64,000 nt of DNA from Chryseobacterium sp. (GCA_003248755.1 QFQW01000008.1:1-64000); one strand, 5' to 3'; numbered from the stretch's first letter, positions 53,479-62,363 are shown. Notes: generated from the letters alone by a model not told the origin. Translations and numbers: made by a program.

Positions 53479-53502
53479 TCACTATTTTTTCTAATGAAAT
53501 GA

Positions 53503-54075
53503 TTATTTGCTTTTCACAAACTCTACATAGACAGCAACATCCACATCTTTTGCAACACCTGTTCCTGTTGGGTCATAGCTTACATTATAATCCAATCTGT
53601 TGATTTTGAAAGTCGTTTGAAAACCTAATTTTTCATTACCCTGCTGGTCTTTGGATTTACCTCCGTAAACAGCTTTTACCGTCACTGGTTTTGTAACATC
53701 TTTGATGGTAAGCTTACCTGTCAGCAGATAAGTATTTCCTTTTACCTTTTTGATAGAGGTACTTTCGAATTTCATCACAGGGAATTTTTCTGCATCAAAG
53801 AAATCCGCAGATTTCAAGTGGTTGTCACGCATCTCGACACCCGTATTAATCGAAGTTGTGTTAACTGTAAAATCAAACTTTGCATTGGTCAAATCATCTG
53901 CAGTTGTCACCACTTTGCCTTCAAACTTATCAAAACGTCCTTGCACAAAGCTGATTCCCATATGTTTGATATTAAAATTGAATGAGGAATGCATCGGGTC
54001 AACATTCCAGGTTGTTTGCGAAAATCCTAAAATACTGATGCTTGCAAACAAAAATGATAAGAATAATTTTTTCAT
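53503..54075 (-). CDS. YceI-family periplasmic lipocalin-like protein
   Basis: The 190-residue protein has a signal peptide (1-19, ending LGFSQ) and the YceI pattern WNVDPMHSSFNFNIKHMGIS, then FDFTVNTTSINTGVEMRDNHLKS in parts, FPVMKFESTSIKK and LTIKDVTKPVTVKAVYGG. YceI proteins form an extended beta-barrel that holds a polyisoprenoid and are often induced by base or stress. The gene is single and divergent from the sodium:solute symporter. Confidence 0.93.
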   Translation of the reverse strand: MKKLFLSFLFASISILGFSQTTWNVDPMHSSFNFNIKHMGISFVQGRFDKFEGKVVTTADDLTNAKFDFTVNTTSINTGVEMRDNHLKSADFFDAEKFPVMKFESTSIKKVKGNTYLLTGKLTIKDVTKPVTVKAVYGGKSKDQQGNEKLGFQTTFKINRLDYNVSYDPTGTGVAKDVDVAVYVEFVKSK

Positions 54076-54176
54076 AATGAATTATTTTTCAACTAATTTA
54101 ATGAGGTAAAGTTATTGACATAAAGAGTTTTAATTAATTGATGTATGTTAATAAAAGCTTTGTTCGTAAAAAAAAC

Positions 54177-54184
54177 TATTTTTG
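54177..54184 (+). promoter_or_regulatory. -7 element of the sodium:solute symporter gene
   Basis: TATTTTTG matches TAnnTTTG exactly, 19 bases before the ATG at 54204. A GTTCAA/TTGAAC inverted repeat (54184-54202) lies between it and the start codon and could form a leader hairpin or a binding site. Confidence 0.5.
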
Positions 54185-54203
54185 TTCAACTCAAATTTGA
54201 ACA

Positions 54204-55787
54204 ATGAATCCGGGAACTATTCTACTTTTATTCGTTTTTGCCTATTTTATCGGGCTTTTGGTCATCTCTTATTTTACAAGCCGCAACTCGGACAACCAGT
54301 CTTTTTTCATCGGGAACAAGAAAAGCAAATGGTGGCTGGTGGCGTTTGGGATGATTGGAACCTCACTTTCCGGCGTGACTTTTATATCGGTTCCGGGAAC
54401 GGTCGGGAAAATGTTGGGCGGCGAAAATCCTTTCGGTGGCTTCGAGTATTATATGATGGTTATAGGGTTTTTCATCGGCTACTTCATTGTTGCGGGGATT
54501 CTGCTCCCGCTCTATTACAGGATGAATCTGACTTCCATTTACACTTATCTGGGAAAGCGTTTCAATGTCGAGGCACATAAAATCGGTTCTGTCTTTTTCA
54601 TTATTTCAAGAGCGATTGGTGCAACAGCGAGATTATATCTGGTGGTGAATATTCTTCAAATTTTCTTGCTTGAGAATCTTGGTGTTCCGTTTTGGGTTAC
54701 GGCTTTTGTACTGCTCCTGATGATTCTGCTTTACACTTTTGAGGGAGGTGTGAAAACCATTGTGATTACAGATACTTTACAAACGTCATTTATGATTATC
54801 AGTTTGATTGCCTGTATCGTTTATATTTTATCGAATCTCAATCTGTCTTTTGGGGAAGCATTTCACATCCTTGAACAGAAGCAATACACGCATTTTATTA
54901 ATACCGACATCAATTCCAAAACTTTTTTCCTGAAAACAATTCTGGGCGGGATGTTCATCACGATTGCGATGACAGGACTTGACCAGGAAATGATGCAGAA
55001 AAATATATCTGTGGACAATCTGAAAAACTCGAAAAAGAATATGCTGACTTTTGCCGGAACTTTGCTTTTTGTGAACCTGGCATTCTTATTCCTTGGCGGT
55101 CTGCTTTATCTTTTTGCGATGCAGCACGGCGCAGATTACGGACAAATCTCGAATATGGTTGACGGAAAAGAAGTGGTGACAAACACTTTCGGATTCAGGG
55201 ATTCTGCTGGTCAAATCAAAAATATAATGGGCGACGACCTCTTCCCTGCTCTATCGCTTCAAGGTCATTTCCCGATGGCACTTTCCGTGATATTCATCAT
55301 CGGTTTGATTTCCGCTCTGTTCCCTTCTGCTGATGGGGCTTTGACGGCGGTGACGAGTTCTTACTGCGTGGATTTACTGAATCTGAACGAAGACCAGCAA
55401 AAAACCGAGAAACAAAAGAAACATCTGAGAATGAAAGTCCATTTGACTTTCACAGTGATTTTCTTTATATTGATAATGGTTTTCAAAGCCATCAATGACA
55501 AATCGATTGTTTACCTGATAATGGAAGTGGCGGGTTATACTTACGGACCGTTGTTGGGATTATTTGCTTTCGGAATCTTGACGAAATATCAAATCACGAA
55601 GAAATATTCCATTTTGGCAGTGACCATTTTGGCTCCTGTTGTGACTTATCTCATCAACTATCTTGTAACGAATAACACGGATTACAGAATTGGTGTAGAA
55701 CTGATTATTTTGAATGGGTTTTTGACTTTTGTTGGGTTGTGGCTGGTGAAGGCGAAAGGTAATATTGAAAGTAAAGTTTCAATTTAA
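54204..55787 (+). CDS. Sodium:solute symporter (SSS family)
   Basis: The 527-residue protein has about 13-14 membrane helices. Features are the N-terminal FFIGNKKSKWWLVAFGMIGTSLSG, FISVPGTVGKMLGG, then LTSIYTYLGKRFNVEAHKIG, SRAIGATARLYLV and, near the end, ALFPSADGALTAVTSSYC with the sodium-site serine/threonine region. The family couples inward sodium flow to uptake of sugars, amino acids, vitamins or sialic acid; the substrate is not known. It is followed by a DUF4304 gene 10 bases later. Confidence 0.93.
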   Translation: MNPGTILLLFVFAYFIGLLVISYFTSRNSDNQSFFIGNKKSKWWLVAFGMIGTSLSGVTFISVPGTVGKMLGGENPFGGFEYYMMVIGFFIGYFIVAGILLPLYYRMNLTSIYTYLGKRFNVEAHKIGSVFFIISRAIGATARLYLVVNILQIFLLENLGVPFWVTAFVLLLMILLYTFEGGVKTIVITDTLQTSFMIISLIACIVYILSNLNLSFGEAFHILEQKQYTHFINTDINSKTFFLKTILGGMFITIAMTGLDQEMMQKNISVDNLKNSKKNMLTFAGTLLFVNLAFLFLGGLLYLFAMQHGADYGQISNMVDGKEVVTNTFGFRDSAGQIKNIMGDDLFPALSLQGHFPMALSVIFIIGLISALFPSADGALTAVTSSYCVDLLNLNEDQQKTEKQKKHLRMKVHLTFTVIFFILIMVFKAINDKSIVYLIMEVAGYTYGPLLGLFAFGILTKYQITKKYSILAVTILAPVVTYLINYLVTNNTDYRIGVELIILNGFLTFVGLWLVKAKGNIESKVSI

Positions 55788-55797
55788 TTAGTTTTGT

Positions 55798-56475
55798 ATG
55801 ATTACATCAGCGGAATTTAAAAAACAGATCTCAAAAACTTTATCTCAAAGTTTAAAGGAACTTGGTTTTAAAGGAAGTGGTTTTAGTTATAGAAAAGAAT
55901 CAGAACATTTTATTTTTATAATTGGTATTCAAGCCAGTCAATATGGCAAAAAATGCTGTGTTGAAATAGGAATTCATCCAAAAGAAATGACTGATTTATT
56001 TGGTAGTGAAATAAATTTCAAGACTTTAAAATATTATGAATGTGAATTCCGAGCAAGACTTACAAAAAATCAGATTAAAAAATGGTGGAATTTTTCTAGT
56101 AAAAACTACGATAACCAATGGTGGGATTATTCTAACTCGGAAAAGACCAATATAAAAACTGCAGAAAATATAATTTTAACTATTAAAAATGAAGCAGTTC
56201 CAATAATAGAAACATTTCAAAACGAAGATTATATTCTTGATAATTTAGAAATTTCTGATTTGTCTAATCCTACAAAAAAACTAGCAGGTCTGAATGTCAT
56301 TGGGACTGAAGTTCGTCTTATTTGGGCTCTATCAAAAATTTATGAAAAAAGAAATCTAAAAAAAGCGTTTGATTATGCAAGACTTGGAATTTCAAAATTA
56401 GAACCTAATGACAAATTTTTGGGCAAAATAGATTTTGAAAATATTATTCTTAATTATACTAATAATTTCAATTAA
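55798..56475 (+). CDS. DUF4304 domain protein
   Basis: The 225-residue protein starts TSAEFKKQISKTLSQSLKELG and GFKGSGFSYRKESEHFIFII, then IQASQYGKKCCVEIGIHP, which is the DUF4304 pattern seen in proteins near toxin or immunity loci and in stand-alone genes. The C-terminal part is helical. There is no signal peptide. The strand is AT-rich compared with the symporter gene before it, which could mean a separate origin. Function is unknown. Confidence 0.75.
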   Translation: MITSAEFKKQISKTLSQSLKELGFKGSGFSYRKESEHFIFIIGIQASQYGKKCCVEIGIHPKEMTDLFGSEINFKTLKYYECEFRARLTKNQIKKWWNFSSKNYDNQWWDYSNSEKTNIKTAENIILTIKNEAVPIIETFQNEDYILDNLEISDLSNPTKKLAGLNVIGTEVRLIWALSKIYEKRNLKKAFDYARLGISKLEPNDKFLGKIDFENIILNYTNNFN

Positions 56476-56487
56476 CTTCCTTTTCTA

Positions 56488-56901
56488 ATGAAAACCCACA
56501 CAACCAATTACATCAACACCTTAATAGAAATCTCGGAAGATTCTCCGGTTTTGGCATCTGTGATTCCGGTTGTGAAAAATGATAAAAAGACAATTGCCAA
56601 TTATCAATACGAGAAACTTTGCAAGCATCCTCTGAAATATACTTCTGATGAATTGTTATTCGATATTTTTGCGGAACGAAATGACATTTCGCCTTCAGAA
56701 TTGGAAGAAGAGAAACAGAAGTTTTTCTCTAAAGGTCAAGCTTGTTTGCGGACTTCGCCTTTGGCCAAGAAAAATGGATTCGGGATTTTCCATAATCAGG
56801 ATTCGAAAGTTAAATTGGTTCCCGCTGAGTCGGAAGAATATCAAGAATTATTGAAAGACGATTCTATCAAAAAAGTAAAAGCTATGAAGTCTAAGAAGTG
56901 A
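56488..56901 (+). CDS. DUF6157 family protein
   Basis: The 137-residue protein starts MKTHTTNYINTLIEISEDSP and contains KKTIANYQYEKLCKHPLKYT and SDELLFDIFAERNDI, the pattern of DUF6157, and has FFSKGQACLRTSPLAKKNGFG in the middle. It is cytoplasmic and has no known function. It begins 12 bases after the DUF4304 stop, so both are probably on one transcript, and is followed by a repeat. Confidence 0.82.
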   Translation: MKTHTTNYINTLIEISEDSPVLASVIPVVKNDKKTIANYQYEKLCKHPLKYTSDELLFDIFAERNDISPSELEEEKQKFFSKGQACLRTSPLAKKNGFGIFHNQDSKVKLVPAESEEYQELLKDDSIKKVKAMKSKK

Positions 56902-56907
56902 TTTTGG

Positions 56908-57034
56908 AAACACTTAAGTCACTTTAGAATTTTAATTTGAAAATAAGTTCACTTGAGATTGAAAATCAAAGATTTTCAACTTATGTGTTCTAAGGTTTAC
57001 TTGATATCTTCAATATAATTAAACTCAAGTGTTT
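56908..57034. repeat. Foldback repeat with AACACTTAAGT ends
   Basis: The ends AAACACTTAAGT (56908-56919) and ACTCAAGTGTTT (57023-57034) are reverse complements at 11 of 12 positions. Inside, GAAAATC-AAA-GATTTTC makes a perfect central hairpin, and CACTTTAGAA pairs imperfectly with TTCTAAGGTTTACTT. The whole 127 bases can fold on itself. No ORF is present. It occupies nearly all of the gap before the next ATG. Confidence 0.6.
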
Positions 57035-57039
57035 AAAAA

Positions 57040-57621
57040 ATGAATTACAATTTCAACATAGTTTCCGACCAAGAAATCTCTCAGTTATTCAAACAAAATA
57101 ATTGTTCTGACTTTCATTCGGCTTCAGAATTTATTAGAAACTTACCCTACCGAAGAAACCTCAACAAAGATAATCTCGCTGCGATTTTCATTGATGAATG
57201 CGGAACTTGCAGTACAAAACACGCAGTTCTGAAAACATTAGCAGAAGAAAATAATCAACCTGATTTTAAACTGATTCTTGGAATTTTTAGGATGAATGGA
57301 AGTAATACGCCGAAAATAAAATCGGTTTTAGAGACTCTTCGAGAACCTCAGAGTGACAAATTAGAATATATTCCGGAAGCACATACTTATCTGAAATTCA
57401 GAAACCTGATTCTAGATTTCACAAAAAAGAATTCCTCTGAAAATGATTTTATCAATGAGCTTTTGGAAGAAACAGAAATCCAACCTCATCAAATCAACCA
57501 ATTCAAAATCGAATTTCATAAAAACTATTTGAAATATTGGCTTTTAGAAAATCCCAAAATTTCTTATTCTTTGGATGAATTATGGAAAATCCGTGAGTTG
57601 TGTATCCAGGCTTTGAGTTAA
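57040..57621 (+). CDS. Protein with a transglutaminase-like Cys motif
   Basis: The 193-residue protein contains IDECGTCSTKHAVLKTLAEE near residues 55-75, which resembles the cysteine helix of transglutaminase/peptidase-like proteins (GxCSxKH.xL), and a histidine at PEAHTYLKFRNLILDFT that could be the second residue of a dyad with the following aspartate. Otherwise I do not recognise it. There is no signal peptide. It overlaps the converging AraC gene by 42 bases. Function is inferred only at the level of fold. Confidence 0.6.
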   Translation: MNYNFNIVSDQEISQLFKQNNCSDFHSASEFIRNLPYRRNLNKDNLAAIFIDECGTCSTKHAVLKTLAEENNQPDFKLILGIFRMNGSNTPKIKSVLETLREPQSDKLEYIPEAHTYLKFRNLILDFTKKNSSENDFINELLEETEIQPHQINQFKIEFHKNYLKYWLLENPKISYSLDELWKIRELCIQALS

Positions 57622-58458
57622 GTTTTTACTTTTCACTTTATAAGAACCCAGCGTTTTGCTTTTCTTCTTTTTGAAGTAATGCGACAGATGGCTTTCGTCC
57701 GTGAAACCAAACTCATAGGCAATCTGCTTGATTGTATTCTGTCCGGATTCTATTCGTTTTTCTATGAGTGCCAATCGGTAATTGTTGATGTAATTGCGAT
57801 AAGACATCTCGAAATTCCGTTTGAAATAAGCACTGAAATAGGTCGGCGAAATATTAAAATGTGATGCAATCGTCTTGATTCTAATCATTTCCGGACGATA
57901 GATATTCTGATGAATGTACGAAATCAAATCTTCCTGACTCGGGACACCATTATCGATTCTGACATTCAGTTTTGCAGATGCTTCACGAATCAATCCAAAT
58001 AAGGACAACACCTGGAAAAACATAATCGGAGAAGTCGTCACATCGCAGATTTTATCATAATCAACAATATTTTCCACCGTTTTTCTCAGAATCGTTTTGC
58101 AAGGTTCATCGAAACAGAGTTTGATTTCCTTCAGCATTGGATTCCGCATAATATCAATCGGAGATGCGGTCATCAAAGTGTCCGGCGCAAGATGTTTATT
58201 GCTTTCAAAAAAACTGTCATTGAATTTGATAAAAGCAAATTTAGTCTGCTTTTTAATATCGAAATAATGTTCATCTTCGGGAGAAATCAGGTATAAATCT
58301 CCAGCTTTATAAGGCATTACCAGATGGTTGAGATGATGATTACCACAACCTTTGAAGATATAGACCAACTCATAATAAGTATGGCTATGTCGCGGAAATG
58401 GATACGCTTCCACATCAAAGGAATCGATTTCCAAAGGATTAAACTGTTTTCTCTTCAT
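57580..58458 (-). CDS. AraC-family transcriptional regulator
   Basis: The 292-residue protein has an N-terminal cupin-like sensor domain (AYPFPRHSHTYYELVYIFKG, HLVMPYKAGDLYLISPEDEH) and a C-terminal AraC domain (about 190-285) with FNISPTYFSAYFKRNFEMSY and IKQIAYEFGFTDESHLSHYF, then KKKKSKTLGSYK. It lies divergent from an aldo/keto reductase gene and is the likely regulator of that cluster. An 18-bp perfect palindrome covers its start codon (58458-58475). Its 3' end overlaps the opposite gene by 42 bases. Confidence 0.92.
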   Translation of the reverse strand: MKRKQFNPLEIDSFDVEAYPFPRHSHTYYELVYIFKGCGNHHLNHLVMPYKAGDLYLISPEDEHYFDIKKQTKFAFIKFNDSFFESNKHLAPDTLMTASPIDIMRNPMLKEIKLCFDEPCKTILRKTVENIVDYDKICDVTTSPIMFFQVLSLFGLIREASAKLNVRIDNGVPSQEDLISYIHQNIYRPEMIRIKTIASHFNISPTYFSAYFKRNFEMSYRNYINNYRLALIEKRIESGQNTIKQIAYEFGFTDESHLSHYFKKKKSKTLGSYKVKSKNLTQSLDTQLTDFP

Positions 58459-58475
58459 ATTGTAAATTTACAATA
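58458..58475. promoter_or_regulatory. 18-bp perfect palindrome over the AraC gene start
   Basis: TATTGTAAATTTACAATA is identical to its reverse complement. It includes the first base of the AraC start codon and extends into the 116-base divergent gap. It could be an operator for autoregulation or control of the cluster on the other side. Function is inferred. Confidence 0.5.
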
Positions 58476-58574
58476 ATATATCAAAATACTACACCTGTTT
58501 TTACATATCAAAAAACGAAATTTGTAAAGCTTGATAAGTTCAACTCAAATTCAATTATAAAATCAATTAACAAA

Positions 58575-59558
58575 ATGGAATATAGAAAATTAGGAAACAG
58601 TGATTTAGAAGTATCCGTAATCACTTTCGGAGCTTGGGCTGCCGGCGGCTGGATGTGGGGAAGCACAGACCGAAACGATGCTATTGAAGCGATAAAAGCA
58701 TCTTATGATGTCGGGGTAACTTCTATCGACACAGCACCAATCTACGGACAAGGAACGAGTGAAGAAATCGTGGGTGAAGCAATTAAAGGAATTTCCCGCG
58801 ATAAAGTTCAAATCTTAACTAAATTCGGGATGCGCTGGGATTTGGCAAAAGGTGATTTTGCGATGCACAGCAAAAATAATGATGGAAAAGATATCGATGT
58901 TTACAAATATGCCGGAAAAGACAGCATCATCTACGAGTGCGAACAAAGTTTGAAAAGGCTGGGAACAGACTACATCGATTTGTACCAAATCCATTGGCCG
59001 GATTCTACTACGACGATTGACGAAACATTTGAAGCGGTTTCCAAATTGATTGAACAGGGGAAAGTCCGTTTTGCCGGTGTTTGTAATTACAATGCACAAC
59101 AAATGGCAGAGGCGGAAAAAACCTTGAATTTGGTTTCCAATCAGATTCCGTTCAGTATGGTGAATCGTGGAATTGAGGAAGAAACCGTTCCGTATTGCAT
59201 CGCAAATAACAAATCAATTTTGGCTTACAGTCCTTTGGAAAGAGGTTTGCTGACAGGGAAAATCCACAACGGATATCAATTCCAGGAAGGTGACCACCGT
59301 GCGAGCCACAAACATTTCCAACCGGAATTTATAGAAAAAACAAATTCACTATTAGATAAAATTAAACCATTTGCCACGAAACACAACGCAACTTTAGGAC
59401 AACTGGTTTTGCGTTGGACGATTGAAAGACCGGGAATTACGATTGCTTTAGCCGGCGCTAGAAATGCAGAACAAGCAGTTCAAAATGCAAAAGCAATTGA
59501 AATCAATCTTTCAAAAGAAGAAATCGAAAGCATTAATGAACTGGTAAATGCTTTTTAG
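58575..59558 (+). CDS. Aldo/keto reductase (IolS/YajO-like)
   Basis: The 327-residue protein begins MEYRKLGNSDLEVSVITFGAWA and has the AKR catalytic tetrad region: Asp and Tyr in GVTSIDTAPIYGQG, Lys in VQILTKFGM, His in YIDLYQIHWPDSTT, and the NADP-binding AYSPLERGLLTGK and IALAGARNAEQA. It would reduce an aldehyde or ketone with NADPH. It is the first gene after the AraC regulator and starts the cluster that goes on with DoxX, a hydrolase, MFS and a second reductase. A weak -7 (GAAATTTG, 58517-58524) precedes it. Confidence 0.93.
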   Translation: MEYRKLGNSDLEVSVITFGAWAAGGWMWGSTDRNDAIEAIKASYDVGVTSIDTAPIYGQGTSEEIVGEAIKGISRDKVQILTKFGMRWDLAKGDFAMHSKNNDGKDIDVYKYAGKDSIIYECEQSLKRLGTDYIDLYQIHWPDSTTTIDETFEAVSKLIEQGKVRFAGVCNYNAQQMAEAEKTLNLVSNQIPFSMVNRGIEEETVPYCIANNKSILAYSPLERGLLTGKIHNGYQFQEGDHRASHKHFQPEFIEKTNSLLDKIKPFATKHNATLGQLVLRWTIERPGITIALAGARNAEQAVQNAKAIEINLSKEEIESINELVNAF

Positions 59559-59636
59559 AATAAGAATGGCTTTTCTTTAAACTTAGAGCCGTTTGAATCA
59601 ATGCTACAAAATTATTGGCAATTAATCCTAAATTTT

Positions 59637-60023
59637 ATGAAAGACTTCAAAACGACTTATTTATTTTTGAGATTGCCGATTGCAATTTCCTTGTTAGGAC
59701 ACGGACTGGTAAGACTTCCAAAGCTTGAGATGTTCAGCAATTGGATGGTAACATCAATGGAAAAATCTGTGATTCCCTGTTTTATGATTGTACCTTTCAG
59801 TTATGTTTTGCCAATTGTAGAATTCTTGATTGGATTGTTATTATTAATTGGATTTCAAACCAGATATATAATTTATTCGGGGCTGACACTGATGAGTATT
59901 CTGATATTAGGAAGTGCATCTACAGAAAACTGGAGTGCAATAGAAGCACAATTGTTGCATTCAGTCTATTTAGGTGGATTGCTTTGGTTTTATGAGAAGT
60001 ATAAGCCCGTCTCAAATCATTAA
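59637..60023 (+). CDS. DoxX-like membrane protein
   Basis: From the ATG at 59637 the protein has 128 residues; an in-frame ATG at 59601 would add 12 and cannot be ruled out. It has four hydrophobic helices (LFLRLPIAISLLGHGLVRLP, VLPIVEFLIGLLLLIGF, YSGLTLMSILILGSAS, LLHSVYLGGLLWFY), the DoxX-family layout. Members occur with oxidative-stress and quinone-linked functions; the exact role is unknown. It lies between the reductase and the hydrolase, 15 bases before the latter. Confidence 0.8.
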   Translation: MKDFKTTYLFLRLPIAISLLGHGLVRLPKLEMFSNWMVTSMEKSVIPCFMIVPFSYVLPIVEFLIGLLLLIGFQTRYIIYSGLTLMSILILGSASTENWSAIEAQLLHSVYLGGLLWFYEKYKPVSNH

Positions 60024-60038
60024 TTCTAAAAATAAATT

Positions 60039-61034
60039 ATGAAGTCTTTAAAAATAATCGCTTTTTTAATTTTATCCTTTAATTATTTATCAGCTCAGCA
60101 TCGTCCTGTTCTGGACATTATGCTCACAAATTATGAGTATCCTTATCCTGTTCATTTCCTTGATTTCAAAAGTCAGAATCAGGACTTGAAAATGGCTTAT
60201 ATGGATGTGAAGCCGGAAAAATCTAATGGAAAGACGGTTGTCCTGCTTCACGGAAAAAATTTCAACGGTGCGTATTGGAAAACAACGATTCAGGCATTGG
60301 CAAAAGAAGGTTTCCGGGTGATTGTTCCTGACCAGATTGGATTTGGAAAATCTTCAAAACCAACCGGATATCAATTCAGTTTTCAGCAATTAGCTCAGAA
60401 TACCAAAGCTGTTTTGGATGATTTAAAGCTCGATAAAATTTATCTTTTGGGGCATTCAATGGGCGGAATGCTGGCGACAAGATTTGCATTGATGTATCCT
60501 GAAACGGTTGAAAAATTAATCCTGGAAAATCCAATCGGACTGGAAGACTGGAAATTGGTTGCGCCTTACACTTCTATCGACCAGAATTATCAAACCGAAC
60601 TGAAAGCCAATTATGAATCCGCAAAAAAATACCAAAGCAATTTCTATTATGACAACCAATGGAAACCGGAATATGACGAATGGGTTTATCTTCTGACAGG
60701 CTGGACAAAATCTCCCGATTACCCGAAAGTGGCTTTGGTCAATGCAAAAACGTCTGATATGATTTTTACACAACCCGTGGTTTATGAATCCCAAAATCTG
60801 AATGTCCCCACTTTATTAATCATCGGAACAAGAGACAGGACAGCAATCGGAAAAACCAATGTAAAAGACCCAAAAATAGCTGAAACAATGGGACGATACG
60901 ACTTATTGGGAAAAGCAACTCAGCAAAAAATAAAAGGTTCAAAGTTGGTAGAAATAGAAAATGTGGGACATCTTCCGCACATCGAAGTTTTTGAACAATT
61001 CATCAAACCCGTAAAAGAATTTTTAAAGCCATAA
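60039..61034 (+). CDS. Secreted alpha/beta hydrolase
   Basis: The 331-residue protein has a signal peptide (to about residue 20, ending YLSAQ) and the fold motifs VVLLHGKNFNGAYWKTTIQA (oxyanion loop), nucleophile LLGHSMGGMLATRFA, Asp in LLIIGTRDRTA and His in VGHLPHIEVF. It resembles epoxide hydrolase/haloperoxidase-like esterases. It is probably cotranscribed with the genes before it, 15 bases after DoxX, and is followed by a foldback repeat. The substrate is unknown. Confidence 0.9.
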   Translation: MKSLKIIAFLILSFNYLSAQHRPVLDIMLTNYEYPYPVHFLDFKSQNQDLKMAYMDVKPEKSNGKTVVLLHGKNFNGAYWKTTIQALAKEGFRVIVPDQIGFGKSSKPTGYQFSFQQLAQNTKAVLDDLKLDKIYLLGHSMGGMLATRFALMYPETVEKLILENPIGLEDWKLVAPYTSIDQNYQTELKANYESAKKYQSNFYYDNQWKPEYDEWVYLLTGWTKSPDYPKVALVNAKTSDMIFTQPVVYESQNLNVPTLLIIGTRDRTAIGKTNVKDPKIAETMGRYDLLGKATQQKIKGSKLVEIENVGHLPHIEVFEQFIKPVKEFLKP

Positions 61035-61044
61035 AATACAAATA

Positions 61045-61183
61045 TTGAACACTAAGTTCACAAAGAATTATAAAAACAATGCAAATTTAAGGTTCACAAA
61101 GGCGCTTCGCTTATATAAGTTTTACGGCTTTGTGAACTTAAAAACATTGAATTGAATAAAAACTTTGTGGACTTTGTGTTCAA
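61045..61183. repeat. Nested foldback repeat (TTCACAAAG family), full copy
   Basis: Outer arms TTGAACACTAAGTTCACAAAG (61045-61065) and its partner at 61163-61183 match as reverse complements at 19 of 21 bases. Inner arms TAAGGTTCACAAAG (61088-61101) and CTTTGTGAACTTA (61128-61140) match with one bulge. The centre has GGCGC..CGC and TATATAAG. The left half recurs at 33246-33321. It has no ORF and could be a non-autonomous mobile or REP-type element. Confidence 0.8.
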
Positions 61184-61205
61184 AAAAAAATATTTAAAAT
61201 AATTA

Positions 61206-62363
61206 ATGAAAACTAGCTTTTTAGCCCTTGCGATGGGAACATTCTGTTTAGGATTAACAGAGTTTGTGATGATGGGAATTTTACCCGACATTTCAAAAGA
61301 TATGAAAATTTCTATTCCGGCAGCAGGACATCTCATTTCATATTATGCTATTGGTGTATGTGTCGGAGCACCGGCGATGGTCATTTTTGCAAGGAAAATG
61401 GCTCTAAAAAGCACACTCCTTTTGTTAATGTTTCTCTTTGTAATCGGGAATTTGTTTTTTGCAATTTCCGATTCTTATACAGCGTCGTCCATTTGGAGAT
61501 TTGTGTCCGGATTGCCACACGGCGCCTATTTCAGTGTTGGCGGAATAGTTGCCAGCAAACTGGCCGAACAAGGAAAAGAAAGTTCAGCGATTGCATTGAT
61601 GATTGCCGGAATGACCGTTGCCAACTTGATTGGAGTTCCTGTAGGAACATATATCAGCTCTCATTTCAGTTGGAAAATCACTTACGAAATCATTGCTGTT
61701 TGGGGATTAATCACCATGCTGTCTATTTGGTTTTGGATTCCGAAAATGGATGCGTTACCAGATACCGGTTTCAAAGGACAATTTCAATTCCTGAAAAAGA
61801 AAGAACCCTGGCTTTTGATTTCTGCAATTGCATTTGGAAATGGAGCTATCTTCTGCTGGTATAGTTATGTGAGCAAATCTATGATTAATGTTTCGGGATT
61901 TAATGAATCTGCATTGAGTTATATTATGATTTTGGCAGGTGTAGGAATGGTTATCGGGAATATCCTGGGTGGAAAATTGTCCGATAAATTTTCAGCAAGC
62001 GGTGTCGCAATGATTACACAAGCTATCATAATGATTACAATGGTTTGTATTTTCTTTTTCTCAGGATTTTCAATTTTGGCTTTAGTTCTAATGTTTATCA
62101 GTACGGCATCTTTATTTGCCGTTTCTGCACCTCAGCAATTATTGCTTTTCAAAAACTCAAAAGGTGGCGAAATGTTAGGTGGCTCTTTGCCTCAAGTAGG
62201 ATTCAATATTGGAAATGCTGTAGGTGCTTTTTTAGGAGGTGTGCCAATTACTTTGGGATACACATACAATTTTACGGCAGTTCCGGGAATTATTATGGCA
62301 TTTTTTGGATTCTTAATCTTATTATATTATTTCAAGAGAGAAAAAAAATTATCAATTAAATAA
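61206..62363 (+). CDS. MFS transporter (AraJ/DHA1-type)
   Basis: The 385-residue protein has about 12 membrane helices and the opening LALAMGTFCLGLTEFVMMGI and LPDISKDMKISIPAAGHLI, then SGLPHGAYFSVGGIVASKLA. This is typical of AraJ/YdhP-like sugar or drug efflux permeases of the DHA1 group. It lies 22 bases after the foldback repeat and 21 bases before the second reductase. The substrate is unknown; export of a toxic metabolite would fit the cluster. Confidence 0.88.
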   Translation: MKTSFLALAMGTFCLGLTEFVMMGILPDISKDMKISIPAAGHLISYYAIGVCVGAPAMVIFARKMALKSTLLLLMFLFVIGNLFFAISDSYTASSIWRFVSGLPHGAYFSVGGIVASKLAEQGKESSAIALMIAGMTVANLIGVPVGTYISSHFSWKITYEIIAVWGLITMLSIWFWIPKMDALPDTGFKGQFQFLKKKEPWLLISAIAFGNGAIFCWYSYVSKSMINVSGFNESALSYIMILAGVGMVIGNILGGKLSDKFSASGVAMITQAIIMITMVCIFFFSGFSILALVLMFISTASLFAVSAPQQLLLFKNSKGGEMLGGSLPQVGFNIGNAVGAFLGGVPITLGYTYNFTAVPGIIMAFFGFLILLYYFKREKKLSIK

